A DNA stretch of 64,000 bases from contig NC_066581.1 of assembly GCF_024323335.1 (NCBI RefSeq), positions 444,069,816 through 444,133,815 on the forward strand, given 5' to 3'. Positions 1 to 10,640 of this stretch are shown here, one piece after another. This DNA is from Lathyrus oleraceus. Its lineage: Eukaryota; Streptophyta; Magnoliopsida; Fabales; Fabaceae. Position 1 is the stretch's first letter. Every line of letters starts with the position of its first letter. A program made the position numbers and the translations under genes. The notes under the pieces are model-generated. The model was not told the origin of the DNA, did not search any database, and saw nothing but the letters and a program-made list of their open reading frames with translations.

Positions 1-1382
1 TTTGCATAAGGAATATCCTAGGATCTAAGTCCAATTCTCCATTTCTTTGCATAGGGAAAATCCTAGAAACTAAGTCCATTTCTTTGCATTTTGGTCCACA
101 ACAAACAAAACAAAAACACAAGCACAATAATATATACACAATTATGTGCTCAAGTGAGCAAAAGGCAAATGGCATTAACATAAACATGTGCTCAAATGAG
201 CAAAGAGAAAAGTAAATGGATAATATGTGCAAGAAAAGTAAATTGCATAAAAGTAAATTGCATAAAATAAATGTTAATTGTTAATGGTTAGTGTTAGTAG
301 TTAGTGTGCCATAAGGCAAATTTAGCGCTATGTTAAGCCATCGTAATTGGACTTATGTAGAAGTCACAACTATCTGAGGTCGGTCAATAATAATGTAGGC
401 AACAAACACAAGTTAGGAGTCTTGATTAGGGAACCAAGTTCCAACAACTTGCCATGCCAAAAAGAAAAAGAGAAATGATCTTGTATTGGTTTAAGCCTTT
501 TGCATGATTTAAAAGACAACCTATCCTTAATGCAAAGCCATTCACTTGATCAATTGATCAAGATGAATTAGATTTGAATCAAGGAAGATTAAATCTCCCT
601 AACCAATGCTAACTTATCAACCTTCAACTTATTGATCAAGAAGAAAAGAAGTAGAAGAAGAAGAAGGAGAAGATGGATAAGAGAAATGGAAATGGCAAAA
701 ATTAAAGTGCATTAAATGAAATACAATGTACCAATCCTCATATGTTGACCAATAACATTGAAAGTCAAGGTCAAACAATCAAAATCAGAAGTGAGGTGAA
801 GATTGGGAGTCAAGAAATGAATAAACTATTTTTGGCATTTTTTTAATATTTAAAATAAAATTGAATTAAAATAAAAGAAAAGGTCAAACTTCAAAATTAC
901 TTCAAATCAACCTTGAAAGGTCCAAGTAATTTATCCTAAGTTCAACAAGGTCAAACAAAGTTTGACAAAAAATTTCAGCATTTTTAAAAGTCAGAAACTA
1001 TTTTTAATCAATTAAAAATGAATAAAAATAACCTAATTGAACTAAAATCTCAAATAAATCTCAAATAAATTTAAAAATTGATGAGAATATTTTTCATAGA
1101 TCCATCATCATTCAAATAGGTTAGGAAAATATTTTTTGCATTTTTTGAATATCAAAAACTATTAAAAATGAATTAAAAATAACCAGAAAAGAGAAAATTC
1201 ACAAAAAATATCAAATGACAAAATAAAAAATATTAAAAATCAGAAATAGAAACTAGAATTTATTTGGGAAATAATGCAATTGGTCCCATAATTTTTGGAT
1301 TAAAAATGAAAGAGATATGATTTTTGAAATAAAAGGAATTAAAGAAAATAAAATCAGAAAATAAAAAAGGCAAAAAAAACAA

Positions 1383-1431
1383 GGAGCGTTGGATCTGAGC
1401 TCATTAATTGAGCTGGCAGATCACACGCTCC
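1383..1431 (-). other. Conserved LTR leader hairpin, copy 1
   Basis: The outer arms GGAGCG (1383-1388) and CGCTCC (1426-1431) enclose GATCTGAGCTCA and TGAGCTGGCAGATC around an AT loop. The hairpin lies about 706 bp downstream of the LTR TATA box in the direction of LTR transcription. The equivalent hairpins at 6318-6363, 20811-20850 and 31790-31835 have different but still pairing arms. Confidence 0.6.
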
Positions 1432-2127
1432 TAAGGCGCGCGCCTATGGTGATCCACGGTCAATGCACACACAGGGAAAAGAAATAGAAGTCATAACAAG
1501 CAATAGTCCTGATTGAATCTGGAAAACAAATCACACGGCCAGGATTCAAACTGGAGAGGATGAAGCCACCAGAGCCACCGTCTTCTCCGGTGAGCTTGCA
1601 GATTCCGGCCAAATTGCAGAAACTCAAAAGGCAACCAAATCGTGCGATCTACACATCATTAGAAAGCTGGGATGATGTACATCATCCCTGTACCATCCAT
1701 TTTCCCTCTAGATCTCCATAGTGTGAGAAATCAGAGATGGAAAAATCTGGTGTTCATCATGAACTCAATGAATTTCAAAAATTAAAAGCATAAACATGAG
1801 GCCTCTATTGAGTGGACTTCAGCCAACACAAAATCTAAGCCAATAGGCCCATGGATTAGGAGAATCGAAGAAAATACCAGTTGGAGTGTGTGCTTGAATA
1901 CTGGTAGCTTGAGCTTGATGCCTTGCTTTCTTTACCAAAACATAAGTTCAATGAGATGTATGGTGAAGGTCTAGAAGCATTAGATCTAAGAATACAACCA
2001 GATGAAGCTGAATTCTAGATCTGAAATTTTTGAGAGAAATGCAATTGCTTCTTTAGTGATGGTTAGGGAGATAATTCTGCAGCATTTCAGGTTGAATTGG
2101 GGTCTCTCATGGAAGCTCACATGCCAT

Positions 2128-2137
2128 GTATTTATAG
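2128..2137 (-). promoter_or_regulatory. TATA box of the Ogre-like LTR, copy 1
   Basis: TATAAATACA on the minus strand. The same box occurs at the equivalent place in the LTRs at 5621 and 31091, and as a TATAAATG variant at 21514-21521. This supports it as the LTR core promoter. Transcription would run toward lower coordinates. Confidence 0.55.
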
Positions 2138-3635
2138 CCAATGCCATGCTGAAAGTGTAATTTCAAACTTGCATGAATGAAGGGGGCCTCCATGCATGGG
2201 CCTGTACAGGCGCATGGAGGGCCCAATTCCATATGGATTGGCAAGCTGAGATCATGAATGAATGAAATGGACGTGCAATTTTGATGCAATTAGCTCATGC
2301 ATGGTAATTGAATCAAGTTTTCCCAAAAATGCACTTAAAGTTCTCCTCTTTGAAAATGATATTTGCCAAATCCAAAAGTAGCCATGTGAGTAATGGTTGG
2401 AAAGGCCTTCATGTAAGGAACAATTGTTATGTTGGTCAAACATCCATTTGGAATGTGGAAATTTAGGAAATTTGAGTTTAAAGTGTGATATGCAAAACAT
2501 GTCAAGGCAAGGTTTCTAAAATTGGCCAACTTTCAATCCCTTCTGTTTTGATGATACAAGCTTCAAATGGAAAAACCTCCAACATCAAAGTTGTAGATAT
2601 TTTCAAGAAAATCAAAATGGACTTAAATTTTGCATCATTTGGATTTTTTATGAAGGAGTTATGGGCACTTGAAGTTGGACTTTTTTTACTTTTAATGCCT
2701 TTGGCCAAAAAGGACCTATAATGTCTTGCATTATCACATGTGTTTCCTTTGAGATTTTGAGATTTTGTTCAACATAACATTTGAATTAGACATCTTAAGA
2801 TTTCCAATTCATTTGATCCCACCTCAAAATAATAAAAAATGAATGAGTTATGTCCTTGGGAAGTTAACCCATAATTAGGGTTTCAGTCAAAATGACCTAT
2901 AATGTATTGGAATGGCAGATGGTCTTCCAAGCTTCAAATCAATTTTTAATGAACATGAAAATTGTTCATATTGTCCTTAAGAACATTTTTTCTTTTGGTA
3001 CCATCTCCATTTGACCAACATATAAAGAGTTAGGTCTCAGTGCATTTCAAGATAGTCAAATGAATTGACTAATCAACTTTCCAAGTCCACAACTCATATC
3101 TTGATGAATTGATGATTGAGGACACTCAAATAAGTTCAAATATACATGAAATGAAGATTTAAATAACTTCCCTTTATTATCTTTAACCATGGGTTGAGGT
3201 TGCTTCATGAGCAAGGCATTGTGGTGCACAGATGAATTAGGGTTTCTCTGGGGAACAAACCTCAAATCCTTTGACTTGCATTGAGGTAATAGGGAGGCAC
3301 ATTTGATGGATGAGAGCTTTGGGAACCATTACCATGCTTGCTATCATCTCTTATTGACCATGTCTTTATACATAGGATCTCCTAGAAGCTTTGGACCTTG
3401 TAATTGCTCAAGCTACAAACAAAAGATGTTAGTGACATATTTTTGTGCTTTTGGTTAGTAAACAAAATAAGAAAAGCAATGATATACAATTCAAGCATGC
3501 TTGGTGATCTCAAACCACTCTCAAGAAGTCCCACCCAAAGGGAAAAGAAACCAGGATGCTCAATGATCCTTGAGGCTATGCAATGCAATGTTATGATGTC
3601 ATGAGAGATCTTATGGACAAAATTGGGGTCTTACA

Positions 3636-4081
3636 ATATTCATATGAAAGTCATGAATATTTTCATCTTCTTTCATCCTCAAATTTTCAAACTTGGTAGT
3701 GAGAAGCTGCAATCTAGACATCTTCACTCTAGAGGTGCCTTCATGAGTGGTTTTGAGAATATTCCAAGCATCTTTAGCCACCTCACAATTGTTCACCAGT
3801 CTGAAGATGTTCTTATCAACCCCATATAATATAGAATTCAATGCTTTAGAGTTTCCAAGGGCTAGTTCATCCTCCTCATTGGTCCATTGTTCCTCAGCCT
3901 TATTATCAGTTGTAACTTCTCCTTCCTTAGTAATAAATGGATGTTCCCAGCCTGTTAGAACAACCTTCCAAGCCTTATTATCCAAATATTTCAGGAAGGC
4001 TACCATTTGAGGTTTCCAGTAGTCATAGTTAGATCCATACAGAATTGGTGGTCTGTGAACAGATCCTCCGTCTTTATCCAT
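3636..4081 (-). pseudogene. Ty1/copia (SIRE/Maximus-like) gag, N-terminal fragment
   Basis: This is the N-terminal 148 residues or so of a copia gag, the retroelement capsid protein that packages element RNA. It starts at an ATG on the minus strand at 4081, just downstream of the primer binding site at 4131-4146. Family hallmarks are RPPILYGSNYDYWK near residues 10-23, EDELALGNSKALN near residues 70-82, and the UBN2-type stretch AKDAWNILKTTHEGTSRVKM followed by LTTKFENLRM. The frame is open until it reads into the Ogre-like LTR at 3635, where an unrelated tail (VRPQFCP) appears. The protein is therefore truncated by that insertion; no protease, integrase, RT or RNase H of this element is in the window. 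Assignment to the SIRE/Maximus lineage comes from recognition of the gag sequence and is fairly secure. Confidence 0.85.
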
Positions 4082-4130
4082 AGTACCAGAAAGTAACGTC
4101 CCTAGATCTCACCCAGAACCAGAGCAGGAT

Positions 4131-4146
4131 GCCTGCTCTGATACCA
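4131..4146 (-). other. Primer binding site (initiator tRNA-Met) of the copia element
   Basis: On the minus strand it reads TGGTATCAGAGCAGGC, the standard plant copia primer site complementary to the 3' end of initiator tRNA-Met. It lies two bases inside the LTR end (4149) and about 50 bases before the gag ATG, which fixes the element's orientation. Confidence 0.9.
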
Positions 4147-4148
4147 AT

Positions 4149-5108
4149 TGAAATTCTGGTATCAGATATGAGATGTCGAAGGTAATGCCACAACACTAAT
4201 ATCTGAACAATATAAACAGGATAAAAGATAAAGAACAGTAATACAAGTGACACAAGCAATTGTAAACCCAGTTCGGTGCAAACTCACCTACATCTGGGGG
4301 CTACCAAGCCAGGAAGGAAATCCACTAAACAGAATTAGTTCAAAGACTCTCAGTAAACAACTTCAAGTTACAGTCTTTTCACCTAATCTCTACCCGTGTG
4401 ACTTCTATCTAAGAACTCTTAGATATGAGATCCTACTCACTCCCCCTCAATCACAACAGTGATGTAAAAACAAATATTACAATGAAAGAAGACACTCTTC
4501 AAGAACACATACTTGATCTTGCTTAAAAGCTTCAACCAAGTAAATATACACTCATGCTTCAAAGCTTAGAGTGGACAAATTACAACTCAAAAGTCAGTCC
4601 AATTCAATATTCTATGGATGAATGAATGGCTCACAATACACACGACCACACAAGACTAAAACCCTTATTCTCTCTCACTATTTCGTTCGTTATTTCTTGT
4701 GTGATAAAACCAGGTTTTCCATGCCCTTTATATAGAAGTGTTTGGCTGGGCTTGGACATCATAAAACCCTAAAACTATTTTCCATTCGTATCTTCTTATA
4801 ACAGTTGATTATATCTTGTTGGAAAATAAGTCAATCTGGTTTTAATTACTGATTGAATGGCGCGTTCAATCATCACATCAATCACACAGAGATTAGCATA
4901 AAAAGCCCAATCACACAATACATAATATTCAGACTGAATGTTATTAAACAGATGTCTTGACATCAGGTCTGACATCTCAGCAAAATCCCGCACAACCACA
5001 TTTTAAACACCCTGCAGGAACCTGTTATCTCATGTCAAGACAACACTTGTGACAACTTGTGAAAACTCTAGGTTTTACCAAAATTGATGCCAATATATAG
5101 AACCAACA
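4149..5108 (-). mobile_element. 5' LTR of the SIRE/Maximus-like copia element (960 bp)
   Basis: Read on the minus strand, the LTR starts TGTTGGTTC at 5108 and ends CAGAATTTCA at 4149, next to the primer site. This gives TG...CA ends and a length of 960 bp. A core promoter TATATAAA lies at 4727-4734 on the minus strand, with transcription toward the gag. Sequence beyond 5108 (starting CAAAT) is an Ogre-like LTR, so the copia element inserted there. The matching target duplication and 3' LTR are absent, replaced by the minus-strand Ogre-like LTR. The minus-strand reading frame at 4796-4999 lies in the U3 region and is not supported as a gene. Confidence 0.78.
4727..4734 (-). promoter_or_regulatory. 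TATA box of the copia LTR
   Basis: TATATAAA on the minus strand, followed by a GGGCATGG stretch. It is placed as expected for the U3/R boundary, about 650 bp upstream of the gag ATG. Confidence 0.6.
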
Positions 5109-5620
5109 CAAATGATGTCAAAATTGTGACCAAATTGAATATGGATGAAATAGCTACAACTTTGGTGACGAAACCATTTTCATTTGGAGCCCATAGAAAA
5201 AGTTATTCAAGATGGAAGAAATGGTCATTTGACTTGGTACTTAGAAAATTTTCAATTATGTTTAATTTCTCCAACTTCCACCTCAAAATTCATCATGGTC
5301 CAAGCTCCAAATGGAAAAAGTGTTCAACATTAAAGTTGTTCCCCTTGATGTCACCTTTCTAAAAAGTCTAGGATTATGGCATTTTGAGCATTTTATAAGG
5401 ACTTAAGCATGGTTACTTTTCATGGTCCCATTTGGATGTTTTTCATGACCAAACTTCAATTGCATTTGCACGGCCTCATGTTAAGCTTTCAACATCATTC
5501 ATGCACAATTGTGGACCTTTTCCAATCATGTCATGGGCCTATCACACGCCCATGCAAGCATGCACCAACATTTCTAAAATTGGCCAAATTTTCAACTGTG
5601 TGAAAAGTAATGCAAAACCC

Positions 5621-5630
5621 TATAAATACA
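5621..5630 (+). promoter_or_regulatory. TATA box of the Ogre-like LTR, copy 2
   Basis: TATAAATACA preceded by AAACCC. It is identical to the box at 31091-31100 in another copy and sits about 697 bp before the conserved hairpin at 6318. Confidence 0.55.
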
Positions 5631-6317
5631 TTGCCATTGTGATCAGAAGAAGGACCCCTTTGCCTAAGCTTTGAACTGCATCTTCCCTAACCTCCATTGA
5701 TAGGATAACCTTGAAGATTTCTCTTGAAATCGAGCTTCAATTCCACTTTTGTTTTGGGATTGAAACTCCAAAGATCCAAGCCTTTTGATCTTCCCTTTCA
5801 TCTCCTGCAAGCAAGTAGAAGCAAGCCCAAGCCAATTGAGATCCAAATCGAGCTTCATCACTGCAAATAGAAGGTGAATTTTGTAAAAATTTCTCTCTTT
5901 GATTCTCTCTCAATTCTCCATCATTTTCAGTAACTTTTGGTTGAGTGAAGTCCTACCAATGTAGACAACACGAATGAGTTGCTTTGAGGCCAAATCGAAG
6001 CAACTCAGATCATGCACCTCAAACTTCAAGTCCATGTATCTTTCAATATACTTGGAATTGGATGAAATTGAGGCCAAATTCGAGCTCCTGAGCATTTTTT
6101 CTTTAAAATAGTGTACTCACTTGTTATTTTAGTGGTGGTTGGTGGTGGATAAGTCCAGTGAGATCCACCGGAGAAGAAGACCGGAGCTATGGCTCTGGTG
6201 GTGTGTTGGCATCTTCCTAACCACTTGATCATGTTCAAACGTTTTAGTCTTGACATTCGCTCTTGATTACCACGCGTGTACACGCTTGACTGTGGTACAT
6301 GATGGAGCGCGCGTTGT

Positions 6318-6363
6318 GGCCATCAGATCTGCCACCCCAATTAATGAGGGAGATCTGATGGCC
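6318..6363 (+). other. Conserved LTR leader hairpin, copy 2
   Basis: Perfect 13-bp arms GGCCATCAGATCT (6318-6330) and AGATCTGATGGCC (6351-6363) enclose CCACCCCAATTAATGAGGG, which can form a short inner stem. It lies downstream of the LTR TATA box, so it should be in the RNA leader. Confidence 0.65.
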
Positions 6364-7694
6364 CTTGTTTTTTCTCATTTTCTTTTCTTTTCTGATTTTT
6401 AATTTAATCCTCTTATTTTATTTAATTCATAGAAATCCCATTTTTAATCTAAAAAATATGGGACTTTCACCAAAAATCCTTAAATATTTTTCTCTTTCAT
6501 ATTTTGAATTAAAATTATTTTTTGAATTAATTTTGATATTTGTCATGAGTTAAATGTTTTTGTGCATATTTTAATTGTTTTAAAATACTTATGACTTTTC
6601 AAAAATCATGATTTTTTTTGTCTAAGGTCCTTTGAGCTTGTTTGACCTAGGATAAAACTCTTGGCCATTTATTTGGTGTTTTGAATGGATTTGAGGTTTT
6701 GTCCATATTAAAATTCATTTTAATTGAGTTTTGAATTGATTAAATGTTTAAAAATAATGTTGAGCCATTTTTATGGTCTTGTGATGTTTAACTTTCTGTT
6801 TGGGTCTTGGTCATGGTTGATTTGACTTTTGTTTGATCAATACCGTTGGATTTAGGGGATTGATGAAACATACATTTCATCTCCCAAAATGAACGGATGG
6901 TATTGATCAGATGAAATTCTTCTCATGATCAATTTGTGTTTCTATTTCCCTTTCCCTCTTCATATTCATCCTTATTCTTTCCTAATCTTTCATTTGACCA
7001 ATGATTTCTCTAATGTCTAAATGCTAGTTGGTTCATCAATGACCTTGTCTCAGATGAATCAACACGAGCCTGACTGAGATAGGTCCTTCCCTTTTTTTTA
7101 GTGTGTGGTATGTTTTAGGAGTTTGGTTCTTTGTACCAAATCTCTAACATGCATCAACACCTATATTTTTATTGCCCGACCTCAGATAGTAGTGACTTCT
7201 ACATAAGTCCAATTACGATTGCTTAATATAGAGCTAAATCTGTCCCTTAAGACATATCATTCTAGTAAGTGAGATTGTAAGTATCCCATTCTCCATGGCA
7301 TTGTGTGGAAACTTGACCTTTTTTCCATTCATGAGAGCTAGTGGCATACTTGTTGATTTATCAAAGTTGGAGCCCTTCTCATGGATGATATATTAGTTCA
7401 AGGATTCATACTTGTGAATGAATGGTTGAGTGTTCTCCAAAGAATGACTTAATCAATTAAAACTCATCACTAACATTTGACTAATCATTTACTAATTTCT
7501 TAATTAATGTTGCTTTACTTTCAATTCATTTACTTTATGCAATTTAAATTTAAATACCTTTATCATTCATTGTCATTTATATTTCATGCAACTTGTTTAT
7601 GTTTCAAGTCCTTTTCACTTTGCTCATTTGAGCCATATCTTATGATTGTATATATTGTTTATTTGTCTTTGTTTTGTTTGTGGTCTTGGTTTGG

Positions 7695-9065
7695 TGTAAG
7701 CCCTAGAGGCCAATACTTTTGGTACTTGTATCGAATTATTTATTAATAATAAAAAGGCATTTTTCTTTATTATGTTTGTTTAATAAAGTCCCTGGAATAG
7801 ATAGTCCATTTAATGTATCAAGTATGACTTAATCATGAGATCACATTAAACATAAGGACACTATTCTTAAAGTGTCCGTAGTCAAGCTTTATTATGAAAT
7901 GGGATAACATTAAAGCATGGAGACTATTATGTTTGTAGACTGATGATCACGTCTCATGGATCATGGATAAAGAGTTATCAAGTCTTAAACATAGGTATGA
8001 ATATTAAGAGTAATATTCATACTGGATTGACCCGCTATGAGAATACTATATAGAAAGTTATGCAAAGTGTCATAAGTTATTCTCATGGTGATAATAGTGT
8101 ATACCACTCTTCGACCTGAAACCACTATGGATCCTAGATGTAGAGTCGAGTGCTTTATTGCTGATCCAACGTTGTCCGTAACTGGATAACCATAAAGACA
8201 GTTGATGGGTACTCCACGAAGCATGCTGAGGGACATGAGTGTCCTAGATGGAATTTGCCAATCCTGCTTAACAGGATAAATGTCTATGGGCCCAATATTG
8301 AACTGGACAAGGGTGACATGGTCTATACCTTGTGTTCAATATAGACATAAGGGCAAAGGGGTAATTATACACATAATTATTATCACAGGAGGTTTTGTCA
8401 GATCACATGACATTTTCGTGACTTGGGTAGCAGTGATGTGTTGCTAGATACCGCTCACTGTTTATTATGTTAAATGCGTGATTTAATATAATTGCCAACG
8501 CCGCGAAAACCTATAGGGTCACACACAAAGGACGGATTGATGAGAGATAGAATAATTAAGGAACACCGTAAGGTACGGTGCACTTAAGTGGGAGACGAAA
8601 TATGGTAAGGTACCAAATACTTAAGTGATTTTGGCATATTATGAGATATGGTCCAAAATGCACTTAAGTGGGCCTTTTGGCTTGAAGCCCACACAAGTGG
8701 TTCTATAAATAGAACCCCTTGGGTAGAAGCATTGTCACTCCATTCCACTCAGACAGAAATTCAAGTAGAGACTTGGAATTTTGTTTCCCTCTTTCTCTCA
8801 CTCAAAGCCTTCATTCATAACAGCTAGCACTGCGATTGAAGGAATCCGTTCGTGTGGACTGAGTAGAGACGTTGTCATCGTTCAACGTTCGTGATCGCCC
8901 CGTGGATCTGTATCAAAGGTTTTGATCATTATCAGAGATCTGCACCAAAGGTTTCAATCGCCACAAGAGGTAACGATTCTATCACTGATCATGCCCATTC
9001 GTAAGGATCACTAAATGGAGAAATTTTATAAATTCCGCTGCGCCTTGGATGGCTATTCTCCTTCA
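7695..9065 (+). mobile_element. Solo LTR (1371 bp) inserted in an Ogre-like LTR
   Basis: The element starts TGTAAGCCCTAGAGGCC at 7695 and ends GGCTATTCTCCTTCA at 9065, giving TG...CA ends. It is flanked by TTTGG on the left and CTTGG on the right, which fits a 5-bp target duplication with one change. The host LTR resumes at 9066 exactly as in the uninterrupted copy near 32950. There is no internal region, primer site or polypurine tract, so this is a solo LTR left by recombination between two LTRs. A core promoter CTATAAATAG lies near 8703-8712. Orientation is taken from the TATA box and TG...CA polarity. It resembles legume copia-type LTRs, but the superfamily cannot be proved without internal sequence. 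Confidence 0.75.
8703..8712 (+). promoter_or_regulatory. TATA box of the solo LTR
   Basis: CTATAAATAG, followed by a CT-rich leader (CCCTCTTTCTCTCACTC near 8787). This placement is typical of the U3/R junction of a plant LTR. It points transcription toward 9065. Confidence 0.5.
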
Positions 9066-10287
9066 CTTGGGACCTTAAAACATCTAATAACAACAAAAAA
9101 CCCTAAAAAATATTTGTTGGACTATTGGATTTGATATGAACTTTTTGGACTTAGAACTAGGCAACATTCCCTATGTTAAAGGACTTGGCCAATGTCAACA
9201 TTTGAGATTGAGCTATCTTGGACTATGCCTTTCATTTGATGCAAGATCTTGCCCCGCTTTGATTCATCTGCTACTTTATCTCTGTGCTTAATTGTTTATA
9301 TTGTTATTATTTTTTAAGTCTGATGATTGTTCTGAGTTGATCAAGGAATATTTCATCTGCTACATTGGAAGACACTAAAGACTGCTAGCTATTGGAATGC
9401 TTGCTTGGATATTATGACTAAGAAATTTGATGCCTTGGTCTTCACATGATGCTTGGATATTATTCATTGCTTATTGCTTGTTGCTTGTCAAAGCCCAAAG
9501 AAAAATAAGTTTCTATATGCCATTCTTATCTGTTGGATTGCATCCCATTGGTCAGATCTTTTCAACTCTTAAGCTTTTAATTTTTTGCTTAGGATAGTCT
9601 CTCCATCTCCTCCCACTTCTTTAATTTCAAAATCTCTCCCTCTTTTCATAAACTTTCTTTGCTGGTGATTTCAAACTTAGACATGTTTTAATGATTAGAA
9701 ACTTTAGCCTTATGCCACTGAATTTTCAAACTTTTTCTTAAATCAAACTTGTAAATAAACTTAACCATGTTGACTTTAATTTCAAAAAAGACAAAAAAAA
9801 TTAACAATCTCATTCAAATTTTTGGCCTTTTGTGCCTTTTTTTGTTAAACTTTTGCTAAAATCAATTCACTAACTTCTTTGAAATTTTTACCACGAACTA
9901 CGAGGTTTTTATCCCTCATTTTTATGTTGGTACGTAGGCATAAGACCAAAGGTCTTGTCAAACAAAAAAATATAATCAATAAATTCTTTTCTCACCCCCA
10001 CACTCTTTATTTTATCAAACATCATTTATACCAAAAACATATGCACACAAAAAGGGTTCTCTAGAAATATCTAAGGCACTTTGGGTGCTAACACCTTCCC
10101 TCTATGTAACCAACCCCCTTACCTATAATCTCTGACATTTTATTAGTTTTCATTTGAAAACTTCTTATCTTTGGTTTTTGTTCGTAATTTTCTCTTTTCT
10201 TTTGAAAATAATAAAAGCGCGATGGTGACTCTGGTTTTACTAACGTCAAGTTTATCCGTAGTTTGATGGTCATGAATTTACCGCTAC
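9066..10287 (+). mobile_element. Ogre-like LTR, plus orientation, right part with the LTR 3' end
   Basis: This continues the LTR interrupted at 7694, colinear with 32945-34159. It shares the stretch ACGAACTACGAGG and the motif TATGTTGGTACGTAGGCA near 9922-9940, and the LTR end region GATGGTCATGAATTTACCG followed by CTACA near 10287. It is not followed by a primer binding site but directly by an inverted LTR fragment, so it is either the 3' LTR end or a rearranged copy. Confidence 0.7.
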
Positions 10288-10640
10288 ACAAAGGTAATTG
10301 AACATTTAATTCAAAAGTTGTCAAAACAAGCCATGTAAAGTATCCATGCGCAAGTCCCTCAATTCTTGTCCAATTGAAGTAATCTTGGATGCTTTGGAAA
10401 GTTGACATCAAGGGGAACAACTTTGATGTTGAAGACTTTTCCATTTGGAACTTGGATCATGATGAATTTTGAGGTGAAAGTTGGAGAAATCAAACATGGT
10501 TGAAAGTTTTCTAAGTATAAAGTCAAATGACCACTTCTTTCACCTTGAATAATGTTTTCTATGAGCTTTAAATGAAAACGGTTCCTTTATCAAAGTTGTA
10601 ACTCTTTCATTCCTCTTCAAGGTATGAAAAGAGACATTTA
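10288..10640 (-). mobile_element. Inverted fragment of an Ogre-like LTR
   Basis: The reverse complement matches the part of the Ogre-like LTR seen near 5130-5400 and 30580-30880, for example the run from CATCAAGGGGAACAAC to GGATCATGATGAATTTTGAGG. Both ends of the fragment are internal to the LTR, so it is a truncated remnant. No gene is supported in it. Confidence 0.65.

Larger units (their letters stand above)
1..3635 (-). mobile_element. Ogre-like Ty3/gypsy LTR, minus orientation, cut by the window edge
   Basis: Read on the minus strand, the LTR starts with TGTAAGACCCCAATTTTG at 3635 and runs leftwards past the window edge. It is colinear with the LTR copies at 5109-10287, 17671-34159 and 18700-23039. 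Shared landmarks are the TATA box at 2128-2137 (TATAAATACA on the minus strand), a GC-rich hairpin at 1383-1431, and a motif near 325-400 (the complement of CTCAGATAGTTGTGACTTC). No coding sequence is supported; the short reading frames here are not conserved. The LTR start falls exactly inside a copia gag frame at 3636, so this element inserted into that gag. The Ogre assignment rests on the LTR start, the multi-kilobase length and the arginine-type primer site seen in the copy at 34169. The region 1750-2050 differs strongly from the other copies. Confidence 0.72.
5109..7694 (+). mobile_element. Ogre-like LTR, plus orientation, left part
   Basis: This part is colinear with the LTR copy at 30590-32950. 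It begins about 1 kb into the LTR because the copia element interrupts it at 5108. It carries the TATA box TATAAATACA at 5621-5630, an antisense reading frame at 5910-6095, the leader hairpin at 6318-6363, and the CCTCAGATAGTAGTGACTTC motif near 7180. No sense-strand gene is supported. At 7694 the LTR is interrupted by a solo LTR and resumes at 9066. Confidence 0.75.

Noticed and set aside
2252..3265. Several 60-85 residue frames in the first Ogre-like LTR
   Set aside because: They are not conserved in the other LTR copies and lie in non-coding LTR sequence.
7985..8236. 83-residue minus-strand frame in the solo LTR
   Set aside because: It lies in the U3 region of an LTR, with no domain and no second copy in the window for comparison.
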